From CAZSNH01 sp052388455 (GTDB taxonomy: Bacteria; Pseudomonadota; Alphaproteobacteria; Rhizobiales; Hyphomicrobiaceae): DNA of 8,821 bases. The notes under the pieces are model-generated. The model ran no database searches. It was not told the origin of the DNA and saw only the letters and a list, made by a program, of their open reading frames with translations. Where the stretch lies: contig JBQTIA010000121.1 of NCBI GenBank assembly GCA_052388455.1, positions 1 to 8,821 on the forward strand, written 5' to 3'. The position numbers were made by a program, and so were the translations under genes. Position 1 is the stretch's first letter; each line of letters opens with the position of its first letter. Below are positions 1 through 5,465 of the stretch, one piece after another.

Positions 1-1
1 G

Positions 2-931
2 GCCCCGCGCCCGCAGCCGGCGGTCGCCTTGAAAACCGTGCCGAAACCCGCCGCACGACCGGTAAATGCGCTGGCGGCGAGCACGACCACCTCCCCGCCC
101 CCATCGGTGCCGCAGGCCAAACCCGCCGTCGCCGTGGTTGCGCTGCCTGCTCCACCAGCAGCGCCGCGGGTGGACATCGCAACCGTGAAAGTCCGCGCGG
201 TGGGCGTCCCGACGGCGGCTGCAGCCCGCCGGCCGGTCGACGTGCCGCCAAGCCCGACGTTTGCGGCCCCGACGTTTGCGGCCATGGCTCCAAAGCTCGA
301 CTTCAAAAGCCCGATGGCCACCAGCGGACCGGAACGCGTGAGCGCGCCGGCCCCCACCTCCCCGCCTGGAGCCACGGAAACCGTCCTCTCAAAGTCGCCG
401 GCGTCGGCCGCTTCGGTCCGAAATCCAGGTACGCTCGATCAGCAGCTGGCCATTCTGACCGGCAGCGACGGCACGCCGAACCGCATCGAACCATCACCGG
501 CACCGGACGCGATGCCAGACCGTCCGCACGATGCTTTTTCGCCCACCTCCGCGACCATGAAAGCCGCGTCCGGCGCTCCGCCGTCGACGCTGGCGGCACA
601 AGCGGCGCGGCTGGTGCGTGAGCGGGATTCTGCCATGCCGGCACCGCTCGCCGCTCCGCAGCGGCTCGGTGGTCCTGTGGCGGAAGCGGCCGAGCATGAA
701 ATCGAGATCGGCAGCTTCACGTCGGCCATCGAAGCCGAGCAGAAGATGTCGCGGCTGCGGTCCGAGGTCGAGGTGCTGGCCGGACGCACCGCGCTCGCCA
801 TCCCCGTCGAGGAGCAGGGGCGTACGGTCTACAAGGCCAGATTCGCAGGCTTCGATGCTGGCGGCGCCCGCCGTGCGTGCCTGGAGTTGAGGCGCGCCGC
901 CGTCGATTGTTTCGTGACCAGCCCGCACTGA
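2..931 (+). CDS. SPOR-domain envelope protein, C-terminal part (likely D-alanyl-D-alanine carboxypeptidase)
   Basis: The reading frame is open to the left edge, so this is the 3' end of a longer gene. A TTG at 29 has no convincing ribosome site and lies inside a Pro/Ala-rich stretch, so it is probably not the true start. About 225 visible residues are a low-complexity Pro/Ala/Ser/Thr linker. The last ~75 residues (from EIEIGSFTS to the end) form a SPOR-like domain, with the typical 'I-GSF-x-A-EA' opening and a 'VYKARFAGF' strand before a final Cys-containing helix/strand. SPOR domains bind denuded peptidoglycan glycans at division sites. In alphaproteobacteria this linker-plus-SPOR tail, with a 'Y-ARFAGF...AC..L+R....C' ending, is common on penicillin-binding D,D-carboxypeptidases. 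The catalytic SxxK domain would lie left of the window, so enzyme identity is inferred; the SPOR call is firmer. A 15-bp tandem duplication lies in the linker. Confidence 0.7.
   Translation, partial: APRPQPAVALKTVPKPAARPVNALAASTTTSPPPSVPQAKPAVAVVALPAPPAAPRVDIATVKVRAVGVPTAAAARRPVDVPPSPTFAAPTFAAMAPKLDFKSPMATSGPERVSAPAPTSPPGATETVLSKSPASAASVRNPGTLDQQLAILTGSDGTPNRIEPSPAPDAMPDRPHDAFSPTSATMKAASGAPPSTLAAQAARLVRERDSAMPAPLAAPQRLGGPVAEAAEHEIEIGSFTSAIEAEQKMSRLRSEVEVLAGRTALAIPVEEQGRTVYKARFAGFDAGGARRACLELRRAAVDCFVTSPH
253..282 (+). repeat. 15-bp perfect tandem duplication in the SPOR-protein linker
   Basis: The 15-mer CCCGACGTTTGCGGC occurs twice head to tail (253-267 and 268-282). It keeps the reading frame and encodes the pentapeptide PTFAA twice. 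It looks like recent replication slippage in a low-complexity linker. Confidence 0.9.
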
Positions 932-1000
932 TCCTGCCCCTGGCCTCTCCGAGGCTCGGCGGCCACCTGGAAATGCCTCAATCTCAGTCGGGTCATCGTC

Positions 1001-1378
1001 ATGCTGCAGCAATGGGTGACCGTCATCGGTCTCGGACTGGATTTTGCCGGCTTCGCGCTGCTGCTCCGGGAATGGTGGCTGGCGTTCTTCGACGAAGGCG
1101 TCCAGTTGCAGATGGAAGAAGCGCTCGAGCGGCAGCGGGCGCTCCGTCAGCTCGGCCGATCCAACCGCGATCCTGCCAAACCCAATCCGTTCGAAACCCT
1201 CGAGCGGGTGCAGGATGACGCGGCGATCCGCAAGGCGCGAGAAGCTCACCGCGGCGCCCGGCGGTCGCGGCAGACGGTCTTCGTCACTGCTGCCGTAATG
1301 ATCGTGCTCGGATTCGTGTTGCAGATCATCGGCGCCTTGCCCGGCTGCTGTCCGCCGTGGATCGTGCCGCAGACCTGA
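1001..1378 (+). CDS. Small membrane protein of unknown function, two predicted helices
   Basis: This 125-residue protein belongs to no family I recognise. It has a hydrophobic segment at about residues 5-24, extended by WW and FF aromatics to 30. A charged, probably helical middle follows (about 32-90, rich in Glu, Arg, Gln and Ala). A second hydrophobic segment lies at about 92-112, then a short tail with a Cys-Cys pair (116-117) and prolines. Two membrane passes with both ends on the same side are expected; the Arg-rich stretch just before helix 2 (residues 84-90) suggests the middle loop is cytoplasmic. The ATG at 1001 is 70 bases after the SPOR gene and has no strong Shine-Dalgarno, so the start is not certain. 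The frame has a clear coding pattern, and the overlapping minus-strand frames read as arginine/proline-rich shadows. It converges with the DUF2147 gene. Confidence 0.65.
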   Translation: MLQQWVTVIGLGLDFAGFALLLREWWLAFFDEGVQLQMEEALERQRALRQLGRSNRDPAKPNPFETLERVQDDAAIRKAREAHRGARRSRQTVFVTAAVMIVLGFVLQIIGALPGCCPPWIVPQT

Positions 1379-1394
1379 TCACGGCTCGACCTGA

Positions 1395-1412
1395 CCGCGA
1401 CCACGCTCGCGG
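1395..1412. terminator. Possible weak terminator hairpin between convergent genes
   Basis: A perfect 6-bp inverted repeat (CCGCGA, loop CCACGC, TCGCGG) lies in the 57-base gap between the two convergent stops at 1378 and 1436. On the plus strand it is followed by CTTTC and not by a real T-run, so intrinsic termination would be weak. Its position suits a shared transcription stop. Confidence 0.3.
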
Positions 1413-1435
1413 CTTTCATCAGAACGCTTTGGGGA

Positions 1436-1855
1436 TCAGCAGCGGTCCAGGTCAGCCGGCGCGGGCGTCCACGTCATGGTGCGCGACAGCGTCTTGTCGC
1501 CGCCCAGGTAGCCCATCACCTGCAGGCTGTCGCCGAGCGGCGTCAGCTCGACATCGAATGTCATGTCGTTCTTGGGATCGTAGATCCAGCCCTTGTCGTA
1601 AACGCCGCCGCCGACCGGAGCCGCGTTGCCGATCACCTGCAAACCGCAGACCTGCTGGCGCTTGGACGGTTCCTTGACCCAGACCACGCGGCCGCAGACG
1701 CCACCTGCGCATTCCGTGATCTCGACGGCGCCGGCGCCGGTGTCGTTCAGCCAGATGCCGAGCGGCGATTTTCCGCCGGCCGCGGCGGCCTCGGCCGGAA
1801 AAGCGGCGATGAACATTGCGGCGGCAGCCAGGGCGCTCGAAACGACACTCGACAT
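1436..1855 (-). CDS. DUF2147 secreted protein
   Basis: This is a 139-residue exported protein of the DUF2147 family, a lipocalin-like beta-barrel fold of unknown biochemical role. The start is the ATG at 1855, because AAGGAG lies 8 bases upstream and a signal peptide follows at once (residues 1 to ~25, Ala-rich hydrophobic core ending AEAAAAG). A longer frame to 2008 reads through non-coding leader. Family hallmarks are visible: 'GIW' near the mature N-terminus, 'VEITEC...VCGRVVW' (about 40-55), 'GWIYDPKND' (about 90-98), and the C-terminal pattern 'L-V-GY-G...L-RT-TW'. The mature protein has four cysteines (two in the EC..GGVCG region, one mid-protein and one C-terminal), compatible with periplasmic disulfides. 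It reads in the same direction as the rhodanese gene but 169 bases downstream of it, so it is probably a separate unit with no evident link to alcohol oxidation. Confidence 0.85.
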   Translation of the reverse strand: MSSVVSSALAAAAMFIAAFPAEAAAAGGKSPLGIWLNDTGAGAVEITECAGGVCGRVVWVKEPSKRQQVCGLQVIGNAAPVGGGVYDKGWIYDPKNDMTFDVELTPLGDSLQVMGYLGGDKTLSRTMTWTPAPADLDRC

Positions 1856-1863
1856 CGGATGAT

Positions 1864-1869
1864 CTCCTT
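1864..1869 (-). promoter_or_regulatory. Shine-Dalgarno AAGGAG deciding the DUF2147 start
   Basis: On the minus strand AAGGAG ends 8 bases before the ATG at 1855. This fixes the start at the signal peptide and rules out the longer in-frame start at 2008. Confidence 0.75.
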
Positions 1870-1890
1870 GTATTCGCCGGCCGCTGAAGG

Positions 1891-1910
1891 CCACGGGGTC
1901 TCGCCCGTGG
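1891..1910. promoter_or_regulatory. 7-bp GC-rich hairpin in the DUF2147 leader
   Basis: CCACGGG and CCCGTGG form a perfect 7-bp stem around a 6-base loop. The stem is 36-55 bases upstream of the DUF2147 ATG and about 115 bases after the rhodanese stop on the same strand. No T-run follows on the minus strand (the next bases are CCTTCAGC), so it is not a standard terminator. It may be a leader hairpin or transcript-end stabiliser. The rest of the 1856-2024 gap shows nothing I can name. Confidence 0.4.
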
Positions 1911-2024
1911 ACCATGCTGCCATCACCTTGCCCGGGAATGATTGAAGGCACAGTTTCCGATGGAACACGAAGCGCTTGCACCGACATGCTGCTTGGGACG
2001 GTAAGCAAGTGGCGGGCCAGCCCG

Positions 2025-2657
2025 CTATCTCGCGGCGCGGGATCGGGCCTCGACGTGCAGGGCGGCGTCTGCGGGCGTCATCGCGACTGGCATAGCCGGT
2101 GCGAGCGGGCCGTCCCAGTCCCGCCAGCCGTCGGTTCCCTCGGGGTACCAGTGCACCGCGGTGTACCCGTAGGACGCGGCGCGCTTGGCCGCGTTCCAGC
2201 CCATCCAGCAGTCGGCCAGGCAGTAGATGAGGATGCGCCGGCTCTTGTCGCCGCCGGTCAGCCGATCGAGGTGACTCTTGAAGTAGTGCTCGATGCCGGG
2301 ATCGAGCACGCCGCGGCCAACCTCCGGAAGCCAGACCGAGCCCGGAATGTGCTGGCGGGGTTTGCTCAGCCGCCATTCGCCGGTGGCGGGGTCGGGACCG
2401 GCCCCCTCGGCGGCCATCACGTCGAGCAGCACCGTACCCGGATCGGCGACCAGCGCCTCGACGGCGTCGAGGTCGACCCGGCGGGCGCCCGGCGCTTCAT
2501 CCGGCACCGGTGCACGGTAGCGCGCGATCCTGTAACCCGTGGCAGGATCGAAATCGTCCTCGGCGCGCACGGCGGTGCTGTGAACGATCGTGACGGCAAG
2601 GAAAGCGGCGGCTGCGACAGTGACCAGGCGCCGGACGACCGGACGCCTGTCCGTCAT
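2025..2657 (-). CDS. Rhodanese-like PQQ-dependent-catabolism-associated Cys-loop protein
   Basis: This is a 210-residue exported rhodanese-fold protein of the family called 'PQQ-dependent catabolism-associated CXXCW motif protein'. An Arg-rich n-region and a hydrophobic core (about 8-31, ending in 'VRA') form a signal peptide. The rhodanese-like body spans about 60-190: 'VLLDV' (77-80), 'HIPGSVWLP' (103-111), the active-site loop CLADCW (146-151), 'NAAKRAASYGYTAVHWYPEGTDGW' style helix and strand after it. C146 sits where rhodaneses carry the persulfide-forming cysteine. A second cysteine (C150) and Trp replace the usual Arg of the CxxxxR loop, so a loop disulfide or an altered sulfur chemistry is possible. 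These genes occur next to quinoprotein alcohol dehydrogenases; their reaction is unknown. The ATG overlaps the TGA of the upstream beta-propeller gene (ATGA at 2657-2654), which implies translational coupling in a two-gene operon. Confidence 0.85.
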   Translation of the reverse strand: MTDRRPVVRRLVTVAAAAFLAVTIVHSTAVRAEDDFDPATGYRIARYRAPVPDEAPGARRVDLDAVEALVADPGTVLLDVMAAEGAGPDPATGEWRLSKPRQHIPGSVWLPEVGRGVLDPGIEHYFKSHLDRLTGGDKSRRILIYCLADCWMGWNAAKRAASYGYTAVHWYPEGTDGWRDWDGPLAPAMPVAMTPADAALHVEARSRAAR

Positions 2658-3661
2658 CGCACTTCCCGGTCGCGCGAGCCGGCCGTGTAATTGGGGCCCG
2701 GCCGCACGGCGGCACCCCAGGGGTAGCGCCCGACCTTGATGGACTTGATCGGCTTCAGGCTCGGCAGATCGATCACGGTCACGTCGTTCGAGACGCCATT
2801 AGTCGTGAACAGCAGGTCGTTCTCGGGCGTCATCGCCAGGTGCCAGACCCGCTGGCCGACGAGGACATAGGACTTGACCTCCAGCGTGGCGACGTCGACG
2901 ACGGCGATGCGGTTGGCCGGCCCGAGTGCGACGAAGGCGGTCGCGCCGTCGTTCGAGAAGCGGATGCCGACCGGCTGCACGCTGTCCCGCGAGACGCCGG
3001 CGATCGAGAAGCCGATTTTCTTGTCGACGGTGAACGTCGCGATGTCGATCACCGACACGTTGCCGCCGATCTCCGACGACACCCACACCTTGCGGCCGTC
3101 GGGGGTGAACTCCGCATGTCGAGGGCGCTGGTCCACCAGCACGTTGGCGATGACGGTACCGGTGGCGACATCGATGAAGTGGGCCATGTTCGTGGTTTCG
3201 GAGGTGGTGACCACGAGCCGGTCGTCGGGGGAAACAGCCATGCCCTCGGGCTCGACTCCGACATCGACTTGCTTGATCACCTTGCGAGCCTCGACATCGA
3301 CGATGGTCGTGACCGCATCGTCCTCGTTGGCGATATAGAGCCGCTTGTCGTCATGCGAGAGGACGAACTGCTCGGGATCGGTGCCGGAGGGCAGATTGTA
3401 GAGCAGCGTTTCGCCCTTGGCGTCGAACACCTGCACCGCGTTGTCGTCACTGGCGCAGACGTAGAAGCGCGAGAAGTCACGCGAGAAGGTGATGCCGCGC
3501 GGACGCTTGCCGACTTTGAACGTGCGAACAACTTCGAGCGAGCGGCTGTCGATCACCGCGACCGTGTTGTCTTTCTCACTCGAAATATAGATTTCATGCG
3601 CATGCGCTGGGTGTGTCGCGGCGAGGCCGATCGACAGAAGGACAGCCCACAGGCTCCGCAT
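2654..3661 (-). CDS. PQQ-dependent-catabolism-associated YVTN beta-propeller protein
   Basis: This 335-residue periplasmic protein has a signal peptide (residues 1 to ~21, cut after the His/Ala segment 'PAHA') and seven ~42-residue YVTN/surface-layer-type repeats. Recurring motifs include 'D-NTVAVIDSRSLEVVRTFKVGKRPRGI', 'RLYIANEDD', 'VGVEPEGMAVSPD', 'RPRHAEFTPDGRKVWVSSE' and 'VGRYPWG', in blades at roughly 24-65, 66-107, 108-149, 150-191, 192-240, 241-283 and 284-320. It matches the family 'PQQ-dependent catabolism-associated beta-propeller protein', which accompanies quinoprotein dehydrogenase loci. Its molecular role is not known; no PQQ-ligand or catalytic residues can be pointed to. The start at 3661 is supported by AGGGAG 7 bases upstream and an immediate signal peptide. 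The frame continues far upstream (to 4627), but that extension is antisense to the cytochrome gene. It is the first gene of the leftward operon and is divergent from pedF. Confidence 0.88.
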   Translation of the reverse strand: MRSLWAVLLSIGLAATHPAHAHEIYISSEKDNTVAVIDSRSLEVVRTFKVGKRPRGITFSRDFSRFYVCASDDNAVQVFDAKGETLLYNLPSGTDPEQFVLSHDDKRLYIANEDDAVTTIVDVEARKVIKQVDVGVEPEGMAVSPDDRLVVTTSETTNMAHFIDVATGTVIANVLVDQRPRHAEFTPDGRKVWVSSEIGGNVSVIDIATFTVDKKIGFSIAGVSRDSVQPVGIRFSNDGATAFVALGPANRIAVVDVATLEVKSYVLVGQRVWHLAMTPENDLLFTTNGVSNDVTVIDLPSLKPIKSIKVGRYPWGAAVRPGPNYTAGSRDREVR

Positions 3662-3668
3662 TCCGTTG

Positions 3669-3674
3669 CTCCCT
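3669..3674 (-). promoter_or_regulatory. Shine-Dalgarno AGGGAG deciding the beta-propeller start
   Basis: AGGGAG on the minus strand lies 7 bases upstream of the ATG at 3661. It supports the short form with a signal peptide over the long in-frame extension. Confidence 0.7.
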
Positions 3675-3688
3675 GATTTTCCGCAGCG

Positions 3689-3715
3689 TTGGCCGGCTCG
3701 GCACAGACTGGCCAA
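3689..3715. promoter_or_regulatory. Inverted repeat TTGGCC-N15-GGCCAA, possible operator
   Basis: Perfect 6-bp arms at 3689-3694 and 3710-3715 lie 28-54 bases upstream of the beta-propeller start, in the divergent region. The arms are 21 bases apart centre to centre, about two DNA turns, which suits a dimeric regulator. The arms are short and GC-rich, so chance occurrence is quite possible. Confidence 0.25.
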
Positions 3716-3827
3716 GTCCGGAGGAGAACGGTCCAAAGCAATCCAGCCCGTCACCCGACAGCACTGGCGCGCGCTGAGCGCCGGGATACGACCCACGCTT
3801 CGACCCGCTCGACTTATCGCGCGTTGC

Positions 3828-3858
3828 GTGACGGCCCGACATTCGACCTTGGTATAAT
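3828..3858 (+). promoter_or_regulatory. Extended -10 promoter driving the pedF operon
   Basis: A consensus TATAAT (3853-3858) is preceded by TGG (3850-3852), giving the extended -10 TGnTATAAT. A weak -35-like GTGACG (3828-3833, 4 of 6 to TTGACA) sits 19 bases upstream. The direction is toward the cytochrome gene. Transcription would start near 3865, leaving a leader of about 155 bases. A perfect -10 in such GC-rich DNA is unlikely by chance. No comparable promoter is obvious on the minus strand for the divergent propeller gene. Confidence 0.6.
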
Positions 3859-3957
3859 GTAACAATGTGACCTCCGAATCCTGACCCGCGGATGGGGACA
3901 ATCGACCACACTCTTGCTGCAGAGTTCTTGGACTAAAGGGGAATTCCGGACGCGATA

Positions 3958-3976
3958 CCGCATTCCTAGGATGCGG
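3958..3976 (+). promoter_or_regulatory. Hairpin in the pedF leader
   Basis: CCGCAT (3958-3963) and ATGCGG (3971-3976) form a perfect 6-bp stem, with an inner T-G wobble and a C-G pair. It lies 46-64 bases upstream of the pedF ATG, inside the expected mRNA leader. No T-run follows, so it is not a terminator. It could be a leader stability element or a protein site. The rest of 3662-4021 holds only the promoter and the inverted repeat listed separately. Confidence 0.35.
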
Positions 3977-4021
3977 AACCGGTCGCAGAAGCCGGCTGGA
4001 ATCTCTGGGAGCAAACAGTCT

Positions 4022-4453
4022 ATGACGATCAAACGACTCCTCGCCGTCCTCAGCGTCGGCGTGGTGCTGGCCGGCGTGCCTCTGGCCAAGGTTTTCGCCC
4101 ACGGCGACGTAACCCCGCAGCCCATCGACACCGCCGGACTGGAGCCTCTCGGCGAAGAATGGCGCAAGGAAAACCCCTACAGCGGGAATGCCAAGGCCAT
4201 TGAGATCGGCGCCTCCGGCTACAACCAGAACTGCGCCCGCTGCCACGGCCTGGAAGTGATCTCCGGCGGCCTCGCCCCCGACCTGCGCTATCTCGAGAAA
4301 GGCAAGCCCGGCGACGAATGGTTCATCGAGCGCATCCGCCACGGCGCCAAGAAGTCGGATGGAACGACGACCATGCCGGCCTTCGAGGGCACCTTCAGCC
4401 AGGAAGCCATGTGGGCGATCCGCAGCTTTATCGAATCCGTCCCGCAAGAGTGA
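4022..4453 (+). CDS. pedF: Cytochrome c-550 PedF (electron acceptor of quinoprotein alcohol dehydrogenase)
   Basis: This is a 143-residue periplasmic monohaem cytochrome c. Signal peptide residues are 1-26 ('KVFA' then mature 'HGDVTPQP'). The haem site is CARCH (C71, C74, H75) within the characteristic 'GASGYNQNCARCHG' segment. The likely distal ligand is Met118 in 'TMPAF', followed by a C-terminal helix 'SQEAMWAIRSFIES'. The mature N-terminus 'TPQP-DT-GLEPLGEEWR-ENPY' is typical of cytochrome c-550 PedF (ExaB-like), which takes electrons from PQQ-dependent ethanol-type dehydrogenases and passes them to the respiratory chain. The ATG at 4022 is preceded by GGGAG at 4007-4011, and the upstream in-frame ATG at 3914 would destroy the signal peptide. 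It is the first gene of a rightward cluster and is preceded by an extended -10 promoter. The dehydrogenase partner starts about 3.9 kb downstream. Confidence 0.92.
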   Translation: MTIKRLLAVLSVGVVLAGVPLAKVFAHGDVTPQPIDTAGLEPLGEEWRKENPYSGNAKAIEIGASGYNQNCARCHGLEVISGGLAPDLRYLEKGKPGDEWFIERIRHGAKKSDGTTTMPAFEGTFSQEAMWAIRSFIESVPQE

Positions 4454-4467
4454 GGGCGACCAGATCT

Positions 4468-4473
4468 GAAGGG
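4468..4473 (+). promoter_or_regulatory. Shine-Dalgarno GAAGGG for the TTG start at 4482
   Basis: GAAGGG ends 8 bases before TTG 4482. An in-frame TGA at 4467-4469 blocks any start further upstream, so the gene must use TTG here or a TTG at 4497 or 4500. Confidence 0.55.
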
Positions 4474-4481
4474 CAGAGCGC

Positions 4482-5420
4482 TTGCGCAAAGCTTCATTGT
4501 TGAAAGCCGGTCTCAGAGGCAGAGCCGCTCTCGCTGGCGGCCTTGCCCTGTCAATTATCGCGTGGACAGCTCCGGCTTCGGCCCGCCCGCTCGACGAGGT
4601 GATCGAGGCCAAGCAGCTGCGCGTCATCGCCTATCTCGATAACGCGCCCTTCTCGTGGACAGGCCCCGACGACAAGCCGCTCGGCATCGATGTGGAGATT
4701 GCTCAAGCCGTCGCGCGCGAGCTCGGCGTCGAGGCCAACGTCATACTGAGGATGCAGGGGGAAAAGGCGGACGATGATCTCCGCGTCAACGTCTGGAAGG
4801 GTCCGCTGACAGGCGGCGGCTTGGGCGACATCATGATGCATGTCCCCATCGACCGCGAATTCGCCATGCGCAACCAGGAGGCGGTGCTCGGCAATCCGTA
4901 TTTCCAGGAGCAGGTTGCGGTCGCCATCCATCCGGAGCTGACCGGCGACAATCCAACCTTCGATGTGTTCAAGGCAAAGAAGATCGGCGTGCAGATCGCA
5001 ACCGTCGCTGATTATTTCCTGATGTCCTACCAGGACGGCGCGCTGATCGAGAACGTAGCCCATCACGTCAAGGCCGAGGCCGGTATCAAGGAGTTCGCCG
5101 TCAAGGAGACCGCTGCGCTGATGGGCGTGCGCTCGAAGATCGAATCGCTTCTGAAGGCCGAAGGATTGAACCCGGTCATCGTGCGCCCCGACATGGACGG
5201 AATCGTGCGGCGCGACTGGGTGGTTGGAATGGCCTGGAAGGAGGACAGCCGTGATCTCGGCCATGCCGTCGTGGCAGCGCTGGAAAAGATCAAGACGAGC
5301 GGCGAGCTGCAAAAGATCTTTGAAAAACATGGCGTGACATACATAGAGCCGCCCATCAATGATAAGACGTTGGATGGTCCAGCGCGCGCGCCGGTCAGCT
5401 ATCCGCGGGTCAGAGACTAG
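4482..5420 (+). CDS. Quinoprotein dehydrogenase-associated periplasmic substrate-binding protein (PedG/MoxJ-like)
   Basis: This 312-residue exported protein has the type 2 periplasmic-binding (amino-acid-binding SBP_bac_3) fold. The TTG start is forced by an upstream in-frame stop. The signal peptide is about residues 1-34 (RK-rich n-region, core 'ALAGGLALSIIAW', cut after 'PASA'). The mature chain opens with 'LDEVIEAKQLRVIAYLDNAPFSW...PLGIDVEIAQAVARELG', the normal lobe-1 start of the fold. It continues with 'VWKGPLTGGGLGDIMMHVPIDREFAMRN', 'LGNPYFQEQVAVA', the lobe-2 'KKIGVQIATVADYFL', and a C-terminal helix 'ELQKIFEKHG'. Members next to methanol and ethanol quinoprotein genes (MoxJ/MxaJ, PedG, XoxJ) are not known to serve an ABC transporter; MxaJ/XoxJ are thought to help maturation or activation of the dehydrogenase. 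No permease gene is nearby. It is 28 bases after pedF, so it is in the same operon. The ligand cannot be read from sequence. Confidence 0.87.
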   Translation: MRKASLLKAGLRGRAALAGGLALSIIAWTAPASARPLDEVIEAKQLRVIAYLDNAPFSWTGPDDKPLGIDVEIAQAVARELGVEANVILRMQGEKADDDLRVNVWKGPLTGGGLGDIMMHVPIDREFAMRNQEAVLGNPYFQEQVAVAIHPELTGDNPTFDVFKAKKIGVQIATVADYFLMSYQDGALIENVAHHVKAEAGIKEFAVKETAALMGVRSKIESLLKAEGLNPVIVRPDMDGIVRRDWVVGMAWKEDSRDLGHAVVAALEKIKTSGELQKIFEKHGVTYIEPPINDKTLDGPARAPVSYPRVRD

Positions 5421-5430
5421 GCAATATACC

Positions 5431-5449
5431 GGGTGATGATGGATCACCC
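5431..5449 (+). promoter_or_regulatory. Perfect 7-bp intercistronic hairpin before the SoxYZ gene
   Basis: GGGTGAT (5431-5437) and ATCACCC (5443-5449) form a perfect 7-bp stem with a 5-base loop (GATGG). It fills the 45-base gap between the binding-protein stop and the next ATG, and ends 3 bases before the GGGGAGG ribosome site. There is no T-run, so termination is unlikely. It could be a processing or stability element, a ribosome-access switch or an operator. Three ATG triplets inside or near it (5433, 5436 and further) are in frame with the downstream gene but lack a ribosome site. Confidence 0.5.
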
Positions 5450-5452
5450 ACA

Positions 5453-5459
5453 GGGGAGG
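5453..5459 (+). promoter_or_regulatory. Strong Shine-Dalgarno GGGGAGG deciding the SoxYZ start
   Basis: GGGGAGG ends 6 bases before the ATG at 5466, where a signal peptide begins. This excludes the in-frame ATGs at 5433 and 5436. Confidence 0.8.
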
Positions 5460-5465
5460 CCAGCC

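Noticed and set aside
494..1249. 251-residue minus-strand open frame across the SPOR gene end and the small membrane gene
   Set aside because: Low-complexity Arg/Gly/Pro-rich shadow of two plus-strand coding frames; no domain or ribosome site.
1987..2004. 5-bp stem TGCTT/AAGCA just after the rhodanese stop as a terminator
   Set aside because: The stem is short, with an 8-base loop and no T-run on the minus strand.
2840..3676. 278-residue plus-strand open frame opposite the beta-propeller gene
   Set aside because: It mirrors the repeats of the real gene and is Asp/Val/Arg-rich, as expected for an antisense frame in GC-rich DNA.
3914..4021. Upstream in-frame ATG for the cytochrome gene
   Set aside because: It would put 36 charged residues before a normal signal peptide; ATG 4022 has a suitable ribosome site.
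3662..4627. Long minus-strand extension of the beta-propeller frame (657 residues from 4627)
   Set aside because: It is antisense to the cytochrome and its promoter, has unlike composition, and a ribosome site plus signal peptide mark the start at 3661.
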